Shown here one piece after another: positions 20,005-28,939 of a DNA stretch of 64,000 nucleotides. The notes beneath the pieces were generated by a model. It searched no databases, was not told the origin of the DNA, and worked only from the letters and a program-made list of their open reading frames with translations. The stretch covers positions 2,680,176-2,744,175 of the forward strand of contig NZ_CP051236.1 in the NCBI RefSeq assembly GCF_017794765.1, given 5' to 3'. The position numbers and the translations under genes were made by a program. This stretch comes from Nitratireductor sp. GTDB lineage: Bacteria > Pseudomonadota > Alphaproteobacteria > Rhizobiales > Rhizobiaceae. Position 1 is the stretch's first letter, and every line of letters starts with the position of its first letter.

Positions 20005-20012
20005 AAATGAAA

Positions 20013-20039
20013 ACGGGCGAACGCCTCGCGTCCGCCCGT
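20013..20039 (-). terminator. Terminator between the M23 peptidase gene and prfB
   Basis: Inverted repeat ACGGGCG (20013-20019) and CGCCCGT (20033-20039). Read on the minus strand it is followed by TTTTCATTTT, so it mainly serves prfB. It may also slow transcripts coming from the M23 gene. Confidence 0.65.
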
Positions 20040-20068
20040 ATATCGTAGGGTGCTGAGACGGCTGGAAA

Positions 20069-21200
20069 CTATGCCAGGTCCTCGACCTCCGCGCCATTGC
20101 TGCCATGAACCCGTTGTGACAGTGCAGCTTCCATGAACGCATCCAGCTTGCCGTCGAGTACATCCTGGGGGCTCGTACTCTCAACGCCCGTACGCAGGTC
20201 CTTCACCAGCTGATAGGGCTGCAGGACGTAGGAGCGAATCTGGTGGCCCCAGCCAATATCCGTCTTGGAAGCTTCTGTGGCACTGGCTGCGTCTTCACGC
20301 TTTTTAAGCTCCTCCTCATAGAGGCGCGCGCGCAACATATCCCAGGCGGTAGCGCGGTTCTTGTGCTGTGAGCGCTCCTTTTGACACTGCACCACAATGC
20401 CACTCGGGATGTGTGTTATGCGGACAGCCGAGTCTGTTGTATTGACGTGCTGACCGCCCGCGCCTGACGCCCGGTATGTATCGATGCGAACCTCGGAATC
20501 GGGAATATCGATGTCGATCGTGTCATCGATAACGGGGTAGACCCAGGCACTGGCGAATGAGGTGTGTCGTCGCGCATTGCTGTCATAGGGGGAGATACGG
20601 ACAAGGCGGTGCACGCCCGACTCTGTCTTCAGCCACCCATAGGCATTTCGCCCCTTGATCAGAAGGGTCGCCGACTTGATGCCGGCCTCCTCGCCGTCAT
20701 GGACCTCCATCACATCGACTTTCATGCCACGGCGCTCTGCCCAGCGCGTGTACATGCGCAGCAGCATTTGCGCCCAGTCCTGGCTCTCGGTACCGCCAGC
20801 ACCGGCATGAATTTCCAGATAAGTGTCGTTGCCGTCAGCCTCGCCGGAAAGCAAGGTTTCCACCTGGCGGGCGGCGATCTCTTCATTCAGACCTTTGAGA
20901 GCGGCTTCTGCTTCCGAAACCACGGAAGTGTCGCCCTCTTCCTCGCCGAGTTCGATCAAGCCGACATTGTCCTCAAGCGCCTGCGAAAGGTTGCGGACAC
21001 TGGTGATGTTCTCTTCGAGCATCTGACGCTCGCGCATCAGCTTCTGGGCTTCCTGCGGATCATTCCACAGGTCGGCCTCTTCAGCGCGAGCATTGAGATA
21101 ATCAAGTCTCTTTACCGCTTCATCCCAGTCAAAGATGCCTCCTCAGCAGGCTTATGGCCTGCCTGATTTCGTCGACAAGATTTTCGGTTTCTGCGCGCAT
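20069..21200 (-). CDS. prfB: Peptide chain release factor 2, with programmed +1 frameshift
   Basis: RF2 recognises UGA and UAA and triggers peptide release. The gene is in two frames. The first starts at the ATG at 21198-21200 and encodes 23 codons ending in CTT followed by an in-frame TGA. An AGGAGG at 21138-21143, three bases before CTT, acts as the internal Shine-Dalgarno. Skipping one base gives GAC TGG GAT and continues to the stop at 20069, for 376 residues in all, the usual length. The catalytic GGQ is in [16 protein letters not shown]. The stop is the codon RF2 itself reads, so low RF2 favours frameshifting: autoregulation. A gene caller that ignores the shift would start at 21037 and lose about 54 residues. 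Confidence 0.97.
21128..21143 (-). promoter_or_regulatory. Programmed frameshift signal of prfB
   Basis: On the minus strand the site reads AGGAGG CAT CTT TGA C. The internal SD-like element lies three bases before the slippery CTT T, followed by the UGA stop and a C, the poor termination context found in E. coli prfB. All elements are seen directly. Confidence 0.95.
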
Positions 21201-21319
21201 TGCAGATCAACACCTCGGTTTTGTTGGATTTTTTCAGAAACAGTATTCTGAATCGCGTCGGACCATATGGAGCGTGCCCGCTTGTGTAAAGCAGACACGC
21301 TCACAATCAGGCAACAATA

Positions 21320-23776
21320 TCAGTAGAGTCCGCCAGCGCCCGAGTTCACGGCACGGTTGGCCTGCGGAGAAATGACCCGGGGGCCTCCAGCTCCCTCGAG
21401 ATCCTCCATGCCAATCACCCAGTAGCTGTCGGCAGGACCCGTCCCCGGTTTAAAAGCTTCCATTATGACGCCGGGCTGTCCGGCCTGGGCGCGCATTCCT
21501 GTCTTGCGATCAATGGGAATGATGTTCATGCCCTCCGGCACCTGAAAATCGACGGGGCGCATATCCTTCAGCGCATTCGCCATGAACTCCTTGAAGATCG
21601 GAGCAGCGAGACCACCACCGGTGGAGCCACGCCCCATAGGACGCGGGGTGTCGTAGCCCATGAACACGCCAACGACGAGGTCGGGTGTATAGCCAACGAA
21701 CCATGCGTCTTTCTCGTCATTCGTCGTCCCTGTCTTACCGGCAATCGGGCGGCCGAGCTCGGAAACTGTCACCGCTGTACCGCGCGACACCACCCCCTGC
21801 ATCATTGAGGTGATCTGATAAGCGGTCATGGGATCGAGAACCTGATCACGATCATTGATGATCTCTGGTTCCTCCTGCCCTTTCCACTCGCTTGCGACAC
21901 AACCCACACATTCGCGACGATCATGCTTGTAGACCGTTTTCCCGTAGCGGTCCTGAATACGGTCAATCAATGACGGAACGATCTGTTTCCCGCCGTTTGC
22001 CATCACCGCATAAGCAGAGACCATACGCATGACCGTCGTCTCCCCGGAACCAAGGGACATGGCCAGCACAGGGAGCATCTTGTCATAAAGACCGAAATGC
22101 TCCGCGTAGTCAGCCACAAGCTGCATGCCCATGTCCTTTGCCAGGCGCACAGTCATCAGATTGCGCGAACGTTCGATACCAGCTCGCAATGTCGAGGGAC
22201 CGGCGGATTTTCCACCATAGTTCTTCGGTTCCCAGACCTCATTGCCGACCTGGATCGAGATTGGCGCATCGAGCACGACCGAAGCCGGCGTATAGCCATT
22301 GTCGAGTGCTGCAGCGTAAACGATGGGCTTGAAGGCCGAACCTGGCTGGCGATAGGCCTGCGTCGCCCGATTGAACTGGGAATCGGCATAGGAGAAGCCG
22401 CCGACCATCGCCAGAACACGTCCCGTATGGGGATCCATGGCCACCAGGGCGCCTTCGATTTCCGGCACCTGACGCAACTCCCAAGCCCGCTCCGTGTCCG
22501 GCTTCTTCTCGACGAAAATCACATCACCGGGCTTCAGAACGTCCGATTGCTTGTTGGCCTTAAGACGTTCGCCATCGACGACATGCCGCATGGCCCACTT
22601 CATGTCTTCGAGCGCGATTGTACCTGTTTCGCGTTCTTCCGAGAGTGCGCCGGACACTGTGCGCTCCGGCTTGATGCCTATAGAAATTTTGTCATCTTCA
22701 GTTCCAAGAACGACAGCAAGCTTCCATTCTGGAACATCGCTCAACGCCTCGACCTCTCCGAGCGGCACGCCCCAATCGCCGGAGACGTCGATCTGGGTCA
22801 CCGGTCCGCGATAACCACGCAGCGTATCGTAGCGGATGAGACCGTTTTGCAGCGCCTTGCGGGCATAAAGCTGCAATTTCGGATCGAGTGTCGTCCGGAC
22901 CGACAGACCGCCTTCGTAAAGCGCGTCTTCGCCATAGCGCGAAATGATGTCGCGACGAACCTCTTCCGTGAAGTACTCACCGGCAAAGAGATAGGTCCCG
23001 CGCCGCCGGGGAGAAACATTAAGACCGGTCGCCTTGGCCTTCTCACCCTCCTCGGCAGTTGCATAACCGTTTTCGACCATCTGATCGATCACCCAGTTGC
23101 GCCGCTCAATGGCGCGCTCCGTGTACCGGAAAGGGTGGTAATTGGATGGCCCCTTCGGCAGGGCGGCCAGGTAGGCTGCTTCGGCAAGCGTCAGTTCATT
23201 GACCGACTTGTCGAAATAAGTCAGGGCCGCTCCGGCGATGCCATAGGAACCAAGGCCGAAAAAGATCTCGTTCAGGTAGAGCTCAAGAATACGGTCCTTG
23301 GAATAGGCCTGCTCGATACGGAAGGAGAGCACCATCTCCTTGATCTTGCGCTGCATGGTCTGATCGGAAGTCAGCAGGAAGTTCTTTGCCACCTGCTGCG
23401 TAATGGTCGACGCTCCCACGGGCCGGCGACCGGAACCAAAATTCTGAATATTGGTGATCACGGCACGCACAAGACCTGTTACGTCAACGCCCGGGTGCTT
23501 GTAGAAGTTCTTGTCTTCGGCAGAGAGAAAGGCAGCCTTGACCCGGTCAGGCACGGCCTGAATGGGAAGATAAAGTCTGCGCTCGCGCGCAAATTCCGCC
23601 ATCAGTGCGCCGTCGGCGGCATGAACACGGGTGGTTACAGGTGGCTCATACTTCGCCAGGACCTCATAGTCTGGAAGATCTTTTGTAAGATCGCCGACAT
23701 AAAGCGCGATGCCCGCTGCCACCAGCAACGCCAGCACGATGCCAACGCCAAAGAAATACCCGATGAGACGTACCAT
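21320..23776 (-). CDS. mrcA: Penicillin-binding protein 1A (bifunctional)
   Basis: An 818-residue class A PBP that polymerises and cross-links peptidoglycan. A short cytosolic tail and transmembrane helix (about 5-27) precede the GT51 glycosyltransferase domain with EDKNFYKHPGVD (87-98), and RPVGASTITQQ. An OB-like insert follows. The transpeptidase domain carries the three active-site motifs SAFK (GSAFKPIVYAAAL), SRN, and KTG (GKTGTTNDEKDAWFVG). It lies downstream of an amidase gene on the same strand with a 326-bp gap, forming a cell-wall gene pair. Confidence 0.96.
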   Translation of the reverse strand: MVRLIGYFFGVGIVLALLVAAGIALYVGDLTKDLPDYEVLAKYEPPVTTRVHAADGALMAEFARERRLYLPIQAVPDRVKAAFLSAEDKNFYKHPGVDVTGLVRAVITNIQNFGSGRRPVGASTITQQVAKNFLLTSDQTMQRKIKEMVLSFRIEQAYSKDRILELYLNEIFFGLGSYGIAGAALTYFDKSVNELTLAEAAYLAALPKGPSNYHPFRYTERAIERRNWVIDQMVENGYATAEEGEKAKATGLNVSPRRRGTYLFAGEYFTEEVRRDIISRYGEDALYEGGLSVRTTLDPKLQLYARKALQNGLIRYDTLRGYRGPVTQIDVSGDWGVPLGEVEALSDVPEWKLAVVLGTEDDKISIGIKPERTVSGALSEERETGTIALEDMKWAMRHVVDGERLKANKQSDVLKPGDVIFVEKKPDTERAWELRQVPEIEGALVAMDPHTGRVLAMVGGFSYADSQFNRATQAYRQPGSAFKPIVYAAALDNGYTPASVVLDAPISIQVGNEVWEPKNYGGKSAGPSTLRAGIERSRNLMTVRLAKDMGMQLVADYAEHFGLYDKMLPVLAMSLGSGETTVMRMVSAYAVMANGGKQIVPSLIDRIQDRYGKTVYKHDRRECVGCVASEWKGQEEPEIINDRDQVLDPMTAYQITSMMQGVVSRGTAVTVSELGRPIAGKTGTTNDEKDAWFVGYTPDLVVGVFMGYDTPRPMGRGSTGGGLAAPIFKEFMANALKDMRPVDFQVPEGMNIIPIDRKTGMRAQAGQPGVIMEAFKPGTGPADSYWVIGMEDLEGAGGPRVISPQANRAVNSGAGGLY

Positions 23777-24102
23777 GCCCGCTCCAATTCATACTCTGGC
23801 GTAGCCCTTTTGCTGCAAAAGCCACAAACCGCCAGAGCCGTCTTTCAAATTCCAACCGCATCGCGAAGACAAATGACGAAACCGCGCCTCGTCATTGCCA
23901 GACAGTTCGTCCTCTTCGCCGCCAGCGATTCTATAATACCACTTTTTGTCATGATCTTCCGCCCGGAGCACCCGGTGTTTCCGGAAAATCTTGCATTGGC
24001 TCTTACTGCCTTAGTCTTGTGGGCAAAATGCGGCGGTACAAACGGCGGAACCTCTGGCTGAATTAATCATTTCAAGCGTTGCAGACTTGCAACGTCCTTG
24101 CG
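23777..24102. other. Intergenic region between amidase and PBP1A genes
   Basis: I see no gene here. An inverted repeat CGTTGCA (24077-24083) and TGCAACG (24088-24094) lies just beyond the amidase stop but lacks a T run, so it is a weak terminator candidate at most. The rest should contain the PBP1A promoter. Confidence 0.5.
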
Positions 24103-25326
24103 TCATCCACCCGCCGCGCCATTCGCCTTCGCAAAGTAGCCGACAGCTTCAACGATTGCGTCCATCGTCTCGGCACGCCACTCGGGATCCCGAAGCTGCG
24201 CTTCATCCTCCGGGTTCGACAGATAGCCAAGTTCCAGAAGCACCGAGGGAATATCGGGGGCACGAAGGACCCGGAAACCCGCGTATCGGTGCGGATTTTT
24301 CACCAGTTGAACCGTGTCCGACAATTTGCCGATCAGAGTGCGCGCAAAACGGATGGAGAACGCATGTGTTTCGCGCCGGATAAGATCAACAAGAATATCC
24401 TCAACTTCATCCTGCTCCTCTTCGGGCACTTTGCCAGCAATTTCATCCGAGAGATTTTCGCGGGCAGCTGTCGCCGCCGCCTCGGCATCCGAGGCCTTGT
24501 CAGACACCGTATAAACGGTTGCGCCTCGCACGCTACGGATGGCGATTGCGTCGGCATGCACCGAGACAAACAGATCCGCGCCCTTCTCCCGTGCGATCCG
24601 AACCCGCTCGTCAAGACGCAGGAAACGGTCGTCTTCACGTGTAAGGACCACCCGGTAACGCCCCGTTTCTTCCAGTTTCCGGGCCAGCTCGAGCGCGAAC
24701 AGCAACGTGATCTGCTTTTCGATCGTTCCATTGATACCGCGCGCGCCGCCATCCGCGCCGCCATGTCCCGGATCAAGCGCTACGGTAAAGCGATCCTGTA
24801 TCGCCGGCGCTCCCTCCCCCGGCTCTTCCGCCCCCGGTTTCAGCATGCTCGCACGCAGCGCTGCATCGAAATCATCAGCCGAACTCGCCCGCAATTCCAA
24901 GATCAGGCGAAATCCTTCCGAGGTTTCATTCTTCATAACCTCGGCTTTCTCGACGGAGAACGGCCCCACCGCCCGGAAAAGCAGTCGCGCACGCTCCGCG
25001 TCCACTGCACCATACTGGACGGCTGCAACCAGACCGCGTGGACGCAGTTCAAGAGGATCGAAGGAAAACTCCGTCAAGGGCAGGTCAACGACCAAGCGGC
25101 TGGGATCCCGTAGAAGAAACCACCGAAACTCGGGCTTTTGGTCGAAATGAACGACAATGCGAGTGTACTGCGCGTCGCCTGCCATCTTGTAGTCATGCGC
25201 CTTGAGGGCAGGCTCACCACCGAAAGCGTTGTTGAAAACAAGAGTGATCGCCGCGAGAAAAGCCCCAATGAATAGCGTTGGTCTGTGCAAAACCGCCTCT
25301 TTGAGATGCGTTGTGCGAATCTTCAT
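24103..25326 (-). CDS. amiC: N-acetylmuramoyl-L-alanine amidase (AmiC-type)
   Basis: A 407-residue periplasmic zinc amidase that releases stem peptides from glycan strands, mainly at division. A signal peptide or anchor (about residues 10-32) is followed by an AMIN domain (about 40-130) for envelope localisation and a C-terminal Amidase_3 domain. Zinc ligands and catalytic residues are seen in VALDPGHGG, the glutamate in NGTIEKQ, and the histidine in FVSVHADA; the C-terminal VLLELGYLSN carries the catalytic glutamate. I start at 25326, because 22 further upstream codons look non-coding. It is divergent from rne. Confidence 0.94.
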   Translation of the reverse strand: MKIRTTHLKEAVLHRPTLFIGAFLAAITLVFNNAFGGEPALKAHDYKMAGDAQYTRIVVHFDQKPEFRWFLLRDPSRLVVDLPLTEFSFDPLELRPRGLVAAVQYGAVDAERARLLFRAVGPFSVEKAEVMKNETSEGFRLILELRASSADDFDAALRASMLKPGAEEPGEGAPAIQDRFTVALDPGHGGADGGARGINGTIEKQITLLFALELARKLEETGRYRVVLTREDDRFLRLDERVRIAREKGADLFVSVHADAIAIRSVRGATVYTVSDKASDAEAAATAARENLSDEIAGKVPEEEQDEVEDILVDLIRRETHAFSIRFARTLIGKLSDTVQLVKNPHRYAGFRVLRAPDIPSVLLELGYLSNPEDEAQLRDPEWRAETMDAIVEAVGYFAKANGAAGG

Positions 25327-25958
25327 CGAATCGATATCGATTCCCCATGAGAAAAATGGCGTTTTTCCTTCGAATCGCCCGGAAACTCCCAATTTTTATG
25401 CGCTCTCCACATCCGTTGGGCAATCGATGACCGGGTTCCCCGTCAGCCTCCAGCCCAGCCCACCAATAGAAATCAGGGTTGCCAATACAACTGTCAAATC
25501 ATAAAAGCATCTATGAATCATCGCGATAAGCGTCCTTGGTTTGAGTCCCTGCTGACAAACGGCGATGAGCAACGGGGCGAACCTTTTCCGCCGCCGCAAA
25601 CCGGAACGGGCGGTGATTCAGAAGGAATTTTTCAGGGCATTCTCCAGACATGAGAGCTCTGACGTAGGAAACGGCCGGACCTTAAGAAACGTCCGTGCCG
25701 GCTCGCTATGAGCAATAGCTGGCCCGTAAATCCGGGCCTTGGTTGAAACGGTTCTGCCGGGCGATGGAATGGCTTCAGGCGCGATTGGAAATAGATCCGG
25801 ATTAAAGCGCACCGCGAAATCGGTGTTCCGGTCCAATTTCGCGCGGCCTTCAACGCCGACGAACCTCAGATTATCCGGCACAGATTGTCACACTGGCTTG
25901 CGGCGACACACGTGGAGTCCGGCCCGACAATCGCACCCTGCCGGGGAGACAAGAATTT
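25327..25958. promoter_or_regulatory. Divergent control region and long structured leader of rne
   Basis: The 632-bp gap contains no convincing gene. On the rne side it holds several inverted repeats: a CGGAC/GTCCG pair (about 25670-25696), GGCCCG/CGGGCC at 25721-25738, and a stacked hairpin at 25813-25843 where CGCGAAAT pairs with ATTTCGCG around an inner CGG/CCG. A ribosome binding site (GGGGAGAC) precedes the rne ATG. In E. coli the long rne leader lets RNase E control its own mRNA; a similar role here is inference. Confidence 0.55.
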
Positions 25959-28700
25959 ATGCCGAACAAAATGCTAATAGATGCCTCCCATCCGGAGGAA
26001 ACAAGGGTTGTCGTCCTTCGCGGTAATCGCATCGAAGAGTTCGATTTCGAATCTCAGGATAAGAAGCAGCTTCGCGGAAACATCTATCTGGCGCGTGTAA
26101 CACGCGTCGAACCTTCACTTCAGGCCGCATTCGTCGAATATGGTGGAAACAGGCATGGCTTTCTCGCCTTCAGCGAGATTCATCCAGATTACTATCAGAT
26201 TCCTGTAGCGGACCGCCAGGCGCTCATTGAAGCCGAGGCTGCGGAAGCCAAGGCAGATGAGGACGAGGAAGAAGGCGAGCAGCGCCAGCCCCAGAAGGGT
26301 GGACGGAAACGTCGCCGCGCCAATACCCGGAAGAAGACTGCCAGGCAGGATGACGCTACCGCCGAAGAAGAAAAGATAGATGTCTCCGGAGACGACGACA
26401 CCTCCGAGGATGAAGGCGGCGAAAAATCGACAACCATCGCTGCTGAGGCGGCCGCAGACGTCGTTTCGGAGGAGCCCCGTGCAAAGCGCTCTCGTCGTGG
26501 TCGCTCCAGGGACGATGGCGATAGCGACGACGGCAATGTCGACGAAGAGGAAGACAACGTTGACACCGTTGGCGCCGATGACGCGCTGGAAGAGGTCCAG
26601 GCACCACGTCGTGCCGCCCGCAAGAATTACAAGATCCAGGAAGTCATCAAGCGCCGCCAGATACTTCTTGTCCAGGTGGTCAAGGAAGAACGCGGTAACA
26701 AGGGCGCGGCGCTGACCACATACCTGTCGCTTGCCGGTCGTTATTCCGTCCTGATGCCGAACACTGCGCGCGGCGGTGGCATCTCACGAAAGATCACCAA
26801 CGTTCAGGATCGCAAACGTCTTAAGGACGTTGTGAAGCAGCTCGATGTCCCGCAGGGCATGGGTGTAATCCTGCGCACGGCGGGTGCCAACCGCACCAAA
26901 GCTGAGATCAAGCGTGATTACGACTATCTGATGCGCCTTTGGGAAAAAGTGCGCAGCCTCACGCTCGAATCGACCGCCCCTGCTCTTGTTTATGAGGAAG
27001 GCAGTCTGATCAAGCGTTCCGTGCGCGATCTCTATAACAAGGATATCGGCGAAGTTCTGGTGGCAGGCGAAGAAGGTTATCGCGAAGCCAAGGATTTCAT
27101 GCGGATGCTCATGCCGAGCCACGCAAAGGTTGTGCAGCCTTATCGTGAGGTGACACCAATCTTTGCAGGCAATGGCATTGAAGCGCAGCTCGACCGGATG
27201 CTGCAGCCCCAGGTAACGTTGAAATCTGGCGGCTATATCATCATCAACCAGACCGAAGCGCTGGTCGCGATCGATGTCAATTCCGGCCGTTCAACAAAGG
27301 AACACTCCATTGAAGACACCGCGCTCCAGACCAACCTGGAAGCCGCGGAAGAGGTTGCGCGTCAGTTGCGACTGCGGGATCTCGCGGGCCTGATCGTTAT
27401 CGACTTCATCGATATGGAGGAGAACCGAAACAACCGCGCAGTCGAAAAGCGGCTGAAGGATTGCCTCAAAAACGACCGCGCGCGCATCCAGGTGGGGCGG
27501 ATCTCGCATTTCGGTCTTCTGGAGATGTCCCGTCAGCGCATTCGTGCAAGCGTTCTTGAAAGCACGATGCAGCCATGCCCCCATTGCGGTGGCACAGGGC
27601 ATATCCGCTCTGATTCCTCGGTGGCGCTTTTCGTTGTTCGCTCTATCGAAGAGTATCTCCTCAAGGATTCCCGCAACAACATTGCTGTTAGGACACCCAC
27701 GCCGACAGCGCTCTATCTGCTGAACCACAAGCGCGCCAACCTCGTTGAGATGGAAAACCGCTTTGGCGTGCACATCACCGTGGAAGCGGATGATGAGGTC
27801 GGAGCGCAGCATTTCGCAATCACAAAACAGCAACCGGCAGACAAGTCCGGCATGGAGCAGCCCGTTCCGACAGCTCCGATCGAGGTCGCGGAACCGGAAG
27901 AAGCCGCCACTCCATCCCACGAAACCACCAATGGTGAGGATGGCGAGCCTCGCAAACGTCGGCGCAAGCGCAAGCGGCGCGGAGGTCGCAATCGCAACAA
28001 CAACGGCGAGGCTGCGACCGAACAGAGCGCAAACGAGAGCTCCGAGCACGGCGCCGTTGAAGAGAATGCATCCGGCGGGAACACAGGAGATGAGCCTGCA
28101 GCTCCGGAAGAAGCCGGCGAGGCCCTGACCGCTGAAAATGCCGAGGGTGAGCGCAAGAAGCGTCATCGCGGCAAACGGGGTGGGCGCAAGAACCGCCGTG
28201 AAAGCCAGCCGCAGGATGTCGCGGAGGATGGCGAGAACGTCGCATCCGAAACGGTACAAGCCGATACGTCGGACAACACCGAAGCGGCATCGGCGGAGAC
28301 TTCTGAACAGGAGGCTCCTGCCGACACGCAGCAGGAACCTGCAGCCGAGGAAAAGCCGGCGAGGAAACCCCGCCGACGGACACGCAAGACGTCTGCTCCT
28401 GCCGCTGAGGACAACGCGCCAGACGAAACAGGCAATGGCGCAACGCCCCCTGCAGAGGAGAAGTCTGCCGAAAGCGTGTCTACCGAAACGGTTGCGTCTG
28501 AAGAGACTGCGCCCCCGGCTGCGAAGAAACGCAGAACTTCCACGCGTAGGACCGCGGCGAAACCCAAGGCAGAAGAAAACGAAGCTCCCGCGGGTGACAG
28601 TGTCGTGGCAGAAGTCGAACCGGTGGTCTCGTCATCAGAATCCTCGGAATCTGATCGGCCGCGCAAAACCGGCTGGTGGCAGCGAAAAAGCTTCTTCTAG
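25959..28700 (+). CDS. rne: Ribonuclease E
   Basis: A 913-residue endoribonuclease that starts mRNA decay and matures rRNA and tRNA. The S1 domain (about residues 35-250) is split by a roughly 120-residue charged insertion (about 85-215) rich in Glu, Asp and Arg blocks. The DNase I-like catalytic domain shows the metal aspartates in VAIDVNSGRST and IVIDFIDM, and the zinc link is CPHCGG. The C-terminal 270 residues are disordered, with alternating acidic and Arg-rich blocks (RKRRRKRKRRGGRNRN) for RNA and partner binding, and end in GWWQRKSFF. A GWW-containing tail binds PNPase in Caulobacter RNase E, so this tail is likely the same site. A terminator follows at 28801. Confidence 0.97.
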   Translation: MPNKMLIDASHPEETRVVVLRGNRIEEFDFESQDKKQLRGNIYLARVTRVEPSLQAAFVEYGGNRHGFLAFSEIHPDYYQIPVADRQALIEAEAAEAKADEDEEEGEQRQPQKGGRKRRRANTRKKTARQDDATAEEEKIDVSGDDDTSEDEGGEKSTTIAAEAAADVVSEEPRAKRSRRGRSRDDGDSDDGNVDEEEDNVDTVGADDALEEVQAPRRAARKNYKIQEVIKRRQILLVQVVKEERGNKGAALTTYLSLAGRYSVLMPNTARGGGISRKITNVQDRKRLKDVVKQLDVPQGMGVILRTAGANRTKAEIKRDYDYLMRLWEKVRSLTLESTAPALVYEEGSLIKRSVRDLYNKDIGEVLVAGEEGYREAKDFMRMLMPSHAKVVQPYREVTPIFAGNGIEAQLDRMLQPQVTLKSGGYIIINQTEALVAIDVNSGRSTKEHSIEDTALQTNLEAAEEVARQLRLRDLAGLIVIDFIDMEENRNNRAVEKRLKDCLKNDRARIQVGRISHFGLLEMSRQRIRASVLESTMQPCPHCGGTGHIRSDSSVALFVVRSIEEYLLKDSRNNIAVRTPTPTALYLLNHKRANLVEMENRFGVHITVEADDEVGAQHFAITKQQPADKSGMEQPVPTAPIEVAEPEEAATPSHETTNGEDGEPRKRRRKRKRRGGRNRNNNGEAATEQSANESSEHGAVEENASGGNTGDEPAAPEEAGEALTAENAEGERKKRHRGKRGGRKNRRESQPQDVAEDGENVASETVQADTSDNTEAASAETSEQEAPADTQQEPAAEEKPARKPRRRTRKTSAPAAEDNAPDETGNGATPPAEEKSAESVSTETVASEETAPPAAKKRRTSTRRTAAKPKAEENEAPAGDSVVAEVEPVVSSSESSESDRPRKTGWWQRKSFF

Positions 28701-28800
28701 ATCGCGAACCGGGTATGGGTGTCCAAAAGGCACCCGACCTTCAGTTCGAAGATCAAAGGAAACCGAAATCTGCTTCCAGCTTTCGTTATTTCACCACAGG

Positions 28801-28826
28801 AAGCCGGCGCCCTGCGCCGGCTTTTT
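28801..28826 (+). terminator. Rho-independent terminator of rne
   Basis: AGCCGGCGC and GCGCCGGCT form a 9-bp GC-rich stem with a CCT loop, followed by a short T run ending at 28826. It lies about 100 bases after the rne stop. Confidence 0.88.
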
Positions 28827-28939
28827 GCGTTTGGTGACATAGCGACGCGATGGATCACAACTCCATGATCACACACGGTTGTGCCTTTCCATTGCCCTCA
28901 TGCTCGTCTACCACTTTCGCGATGCTTGAGAAAAAAACC

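Noticed and set aside
22097..24061. A 654-codon open frame on the plus strand opposite PBP1A
   Set aside because: It is fully antisense to a gene with intact PBP1A motifs, has low-complexity codon-shadow composition and no recognisable domain.
25618..25881. An 87-codon minus-strand frame in the rne leader
   Set aside because: It has no ribosome binding site or domain and overlaps the structured leader hairpins.
27291..28259. A 322-codon open frame opposite the rne tail
   Set aside because: It is antisense to the repetitive charged tail of RNase E, which produces long spurious frames.
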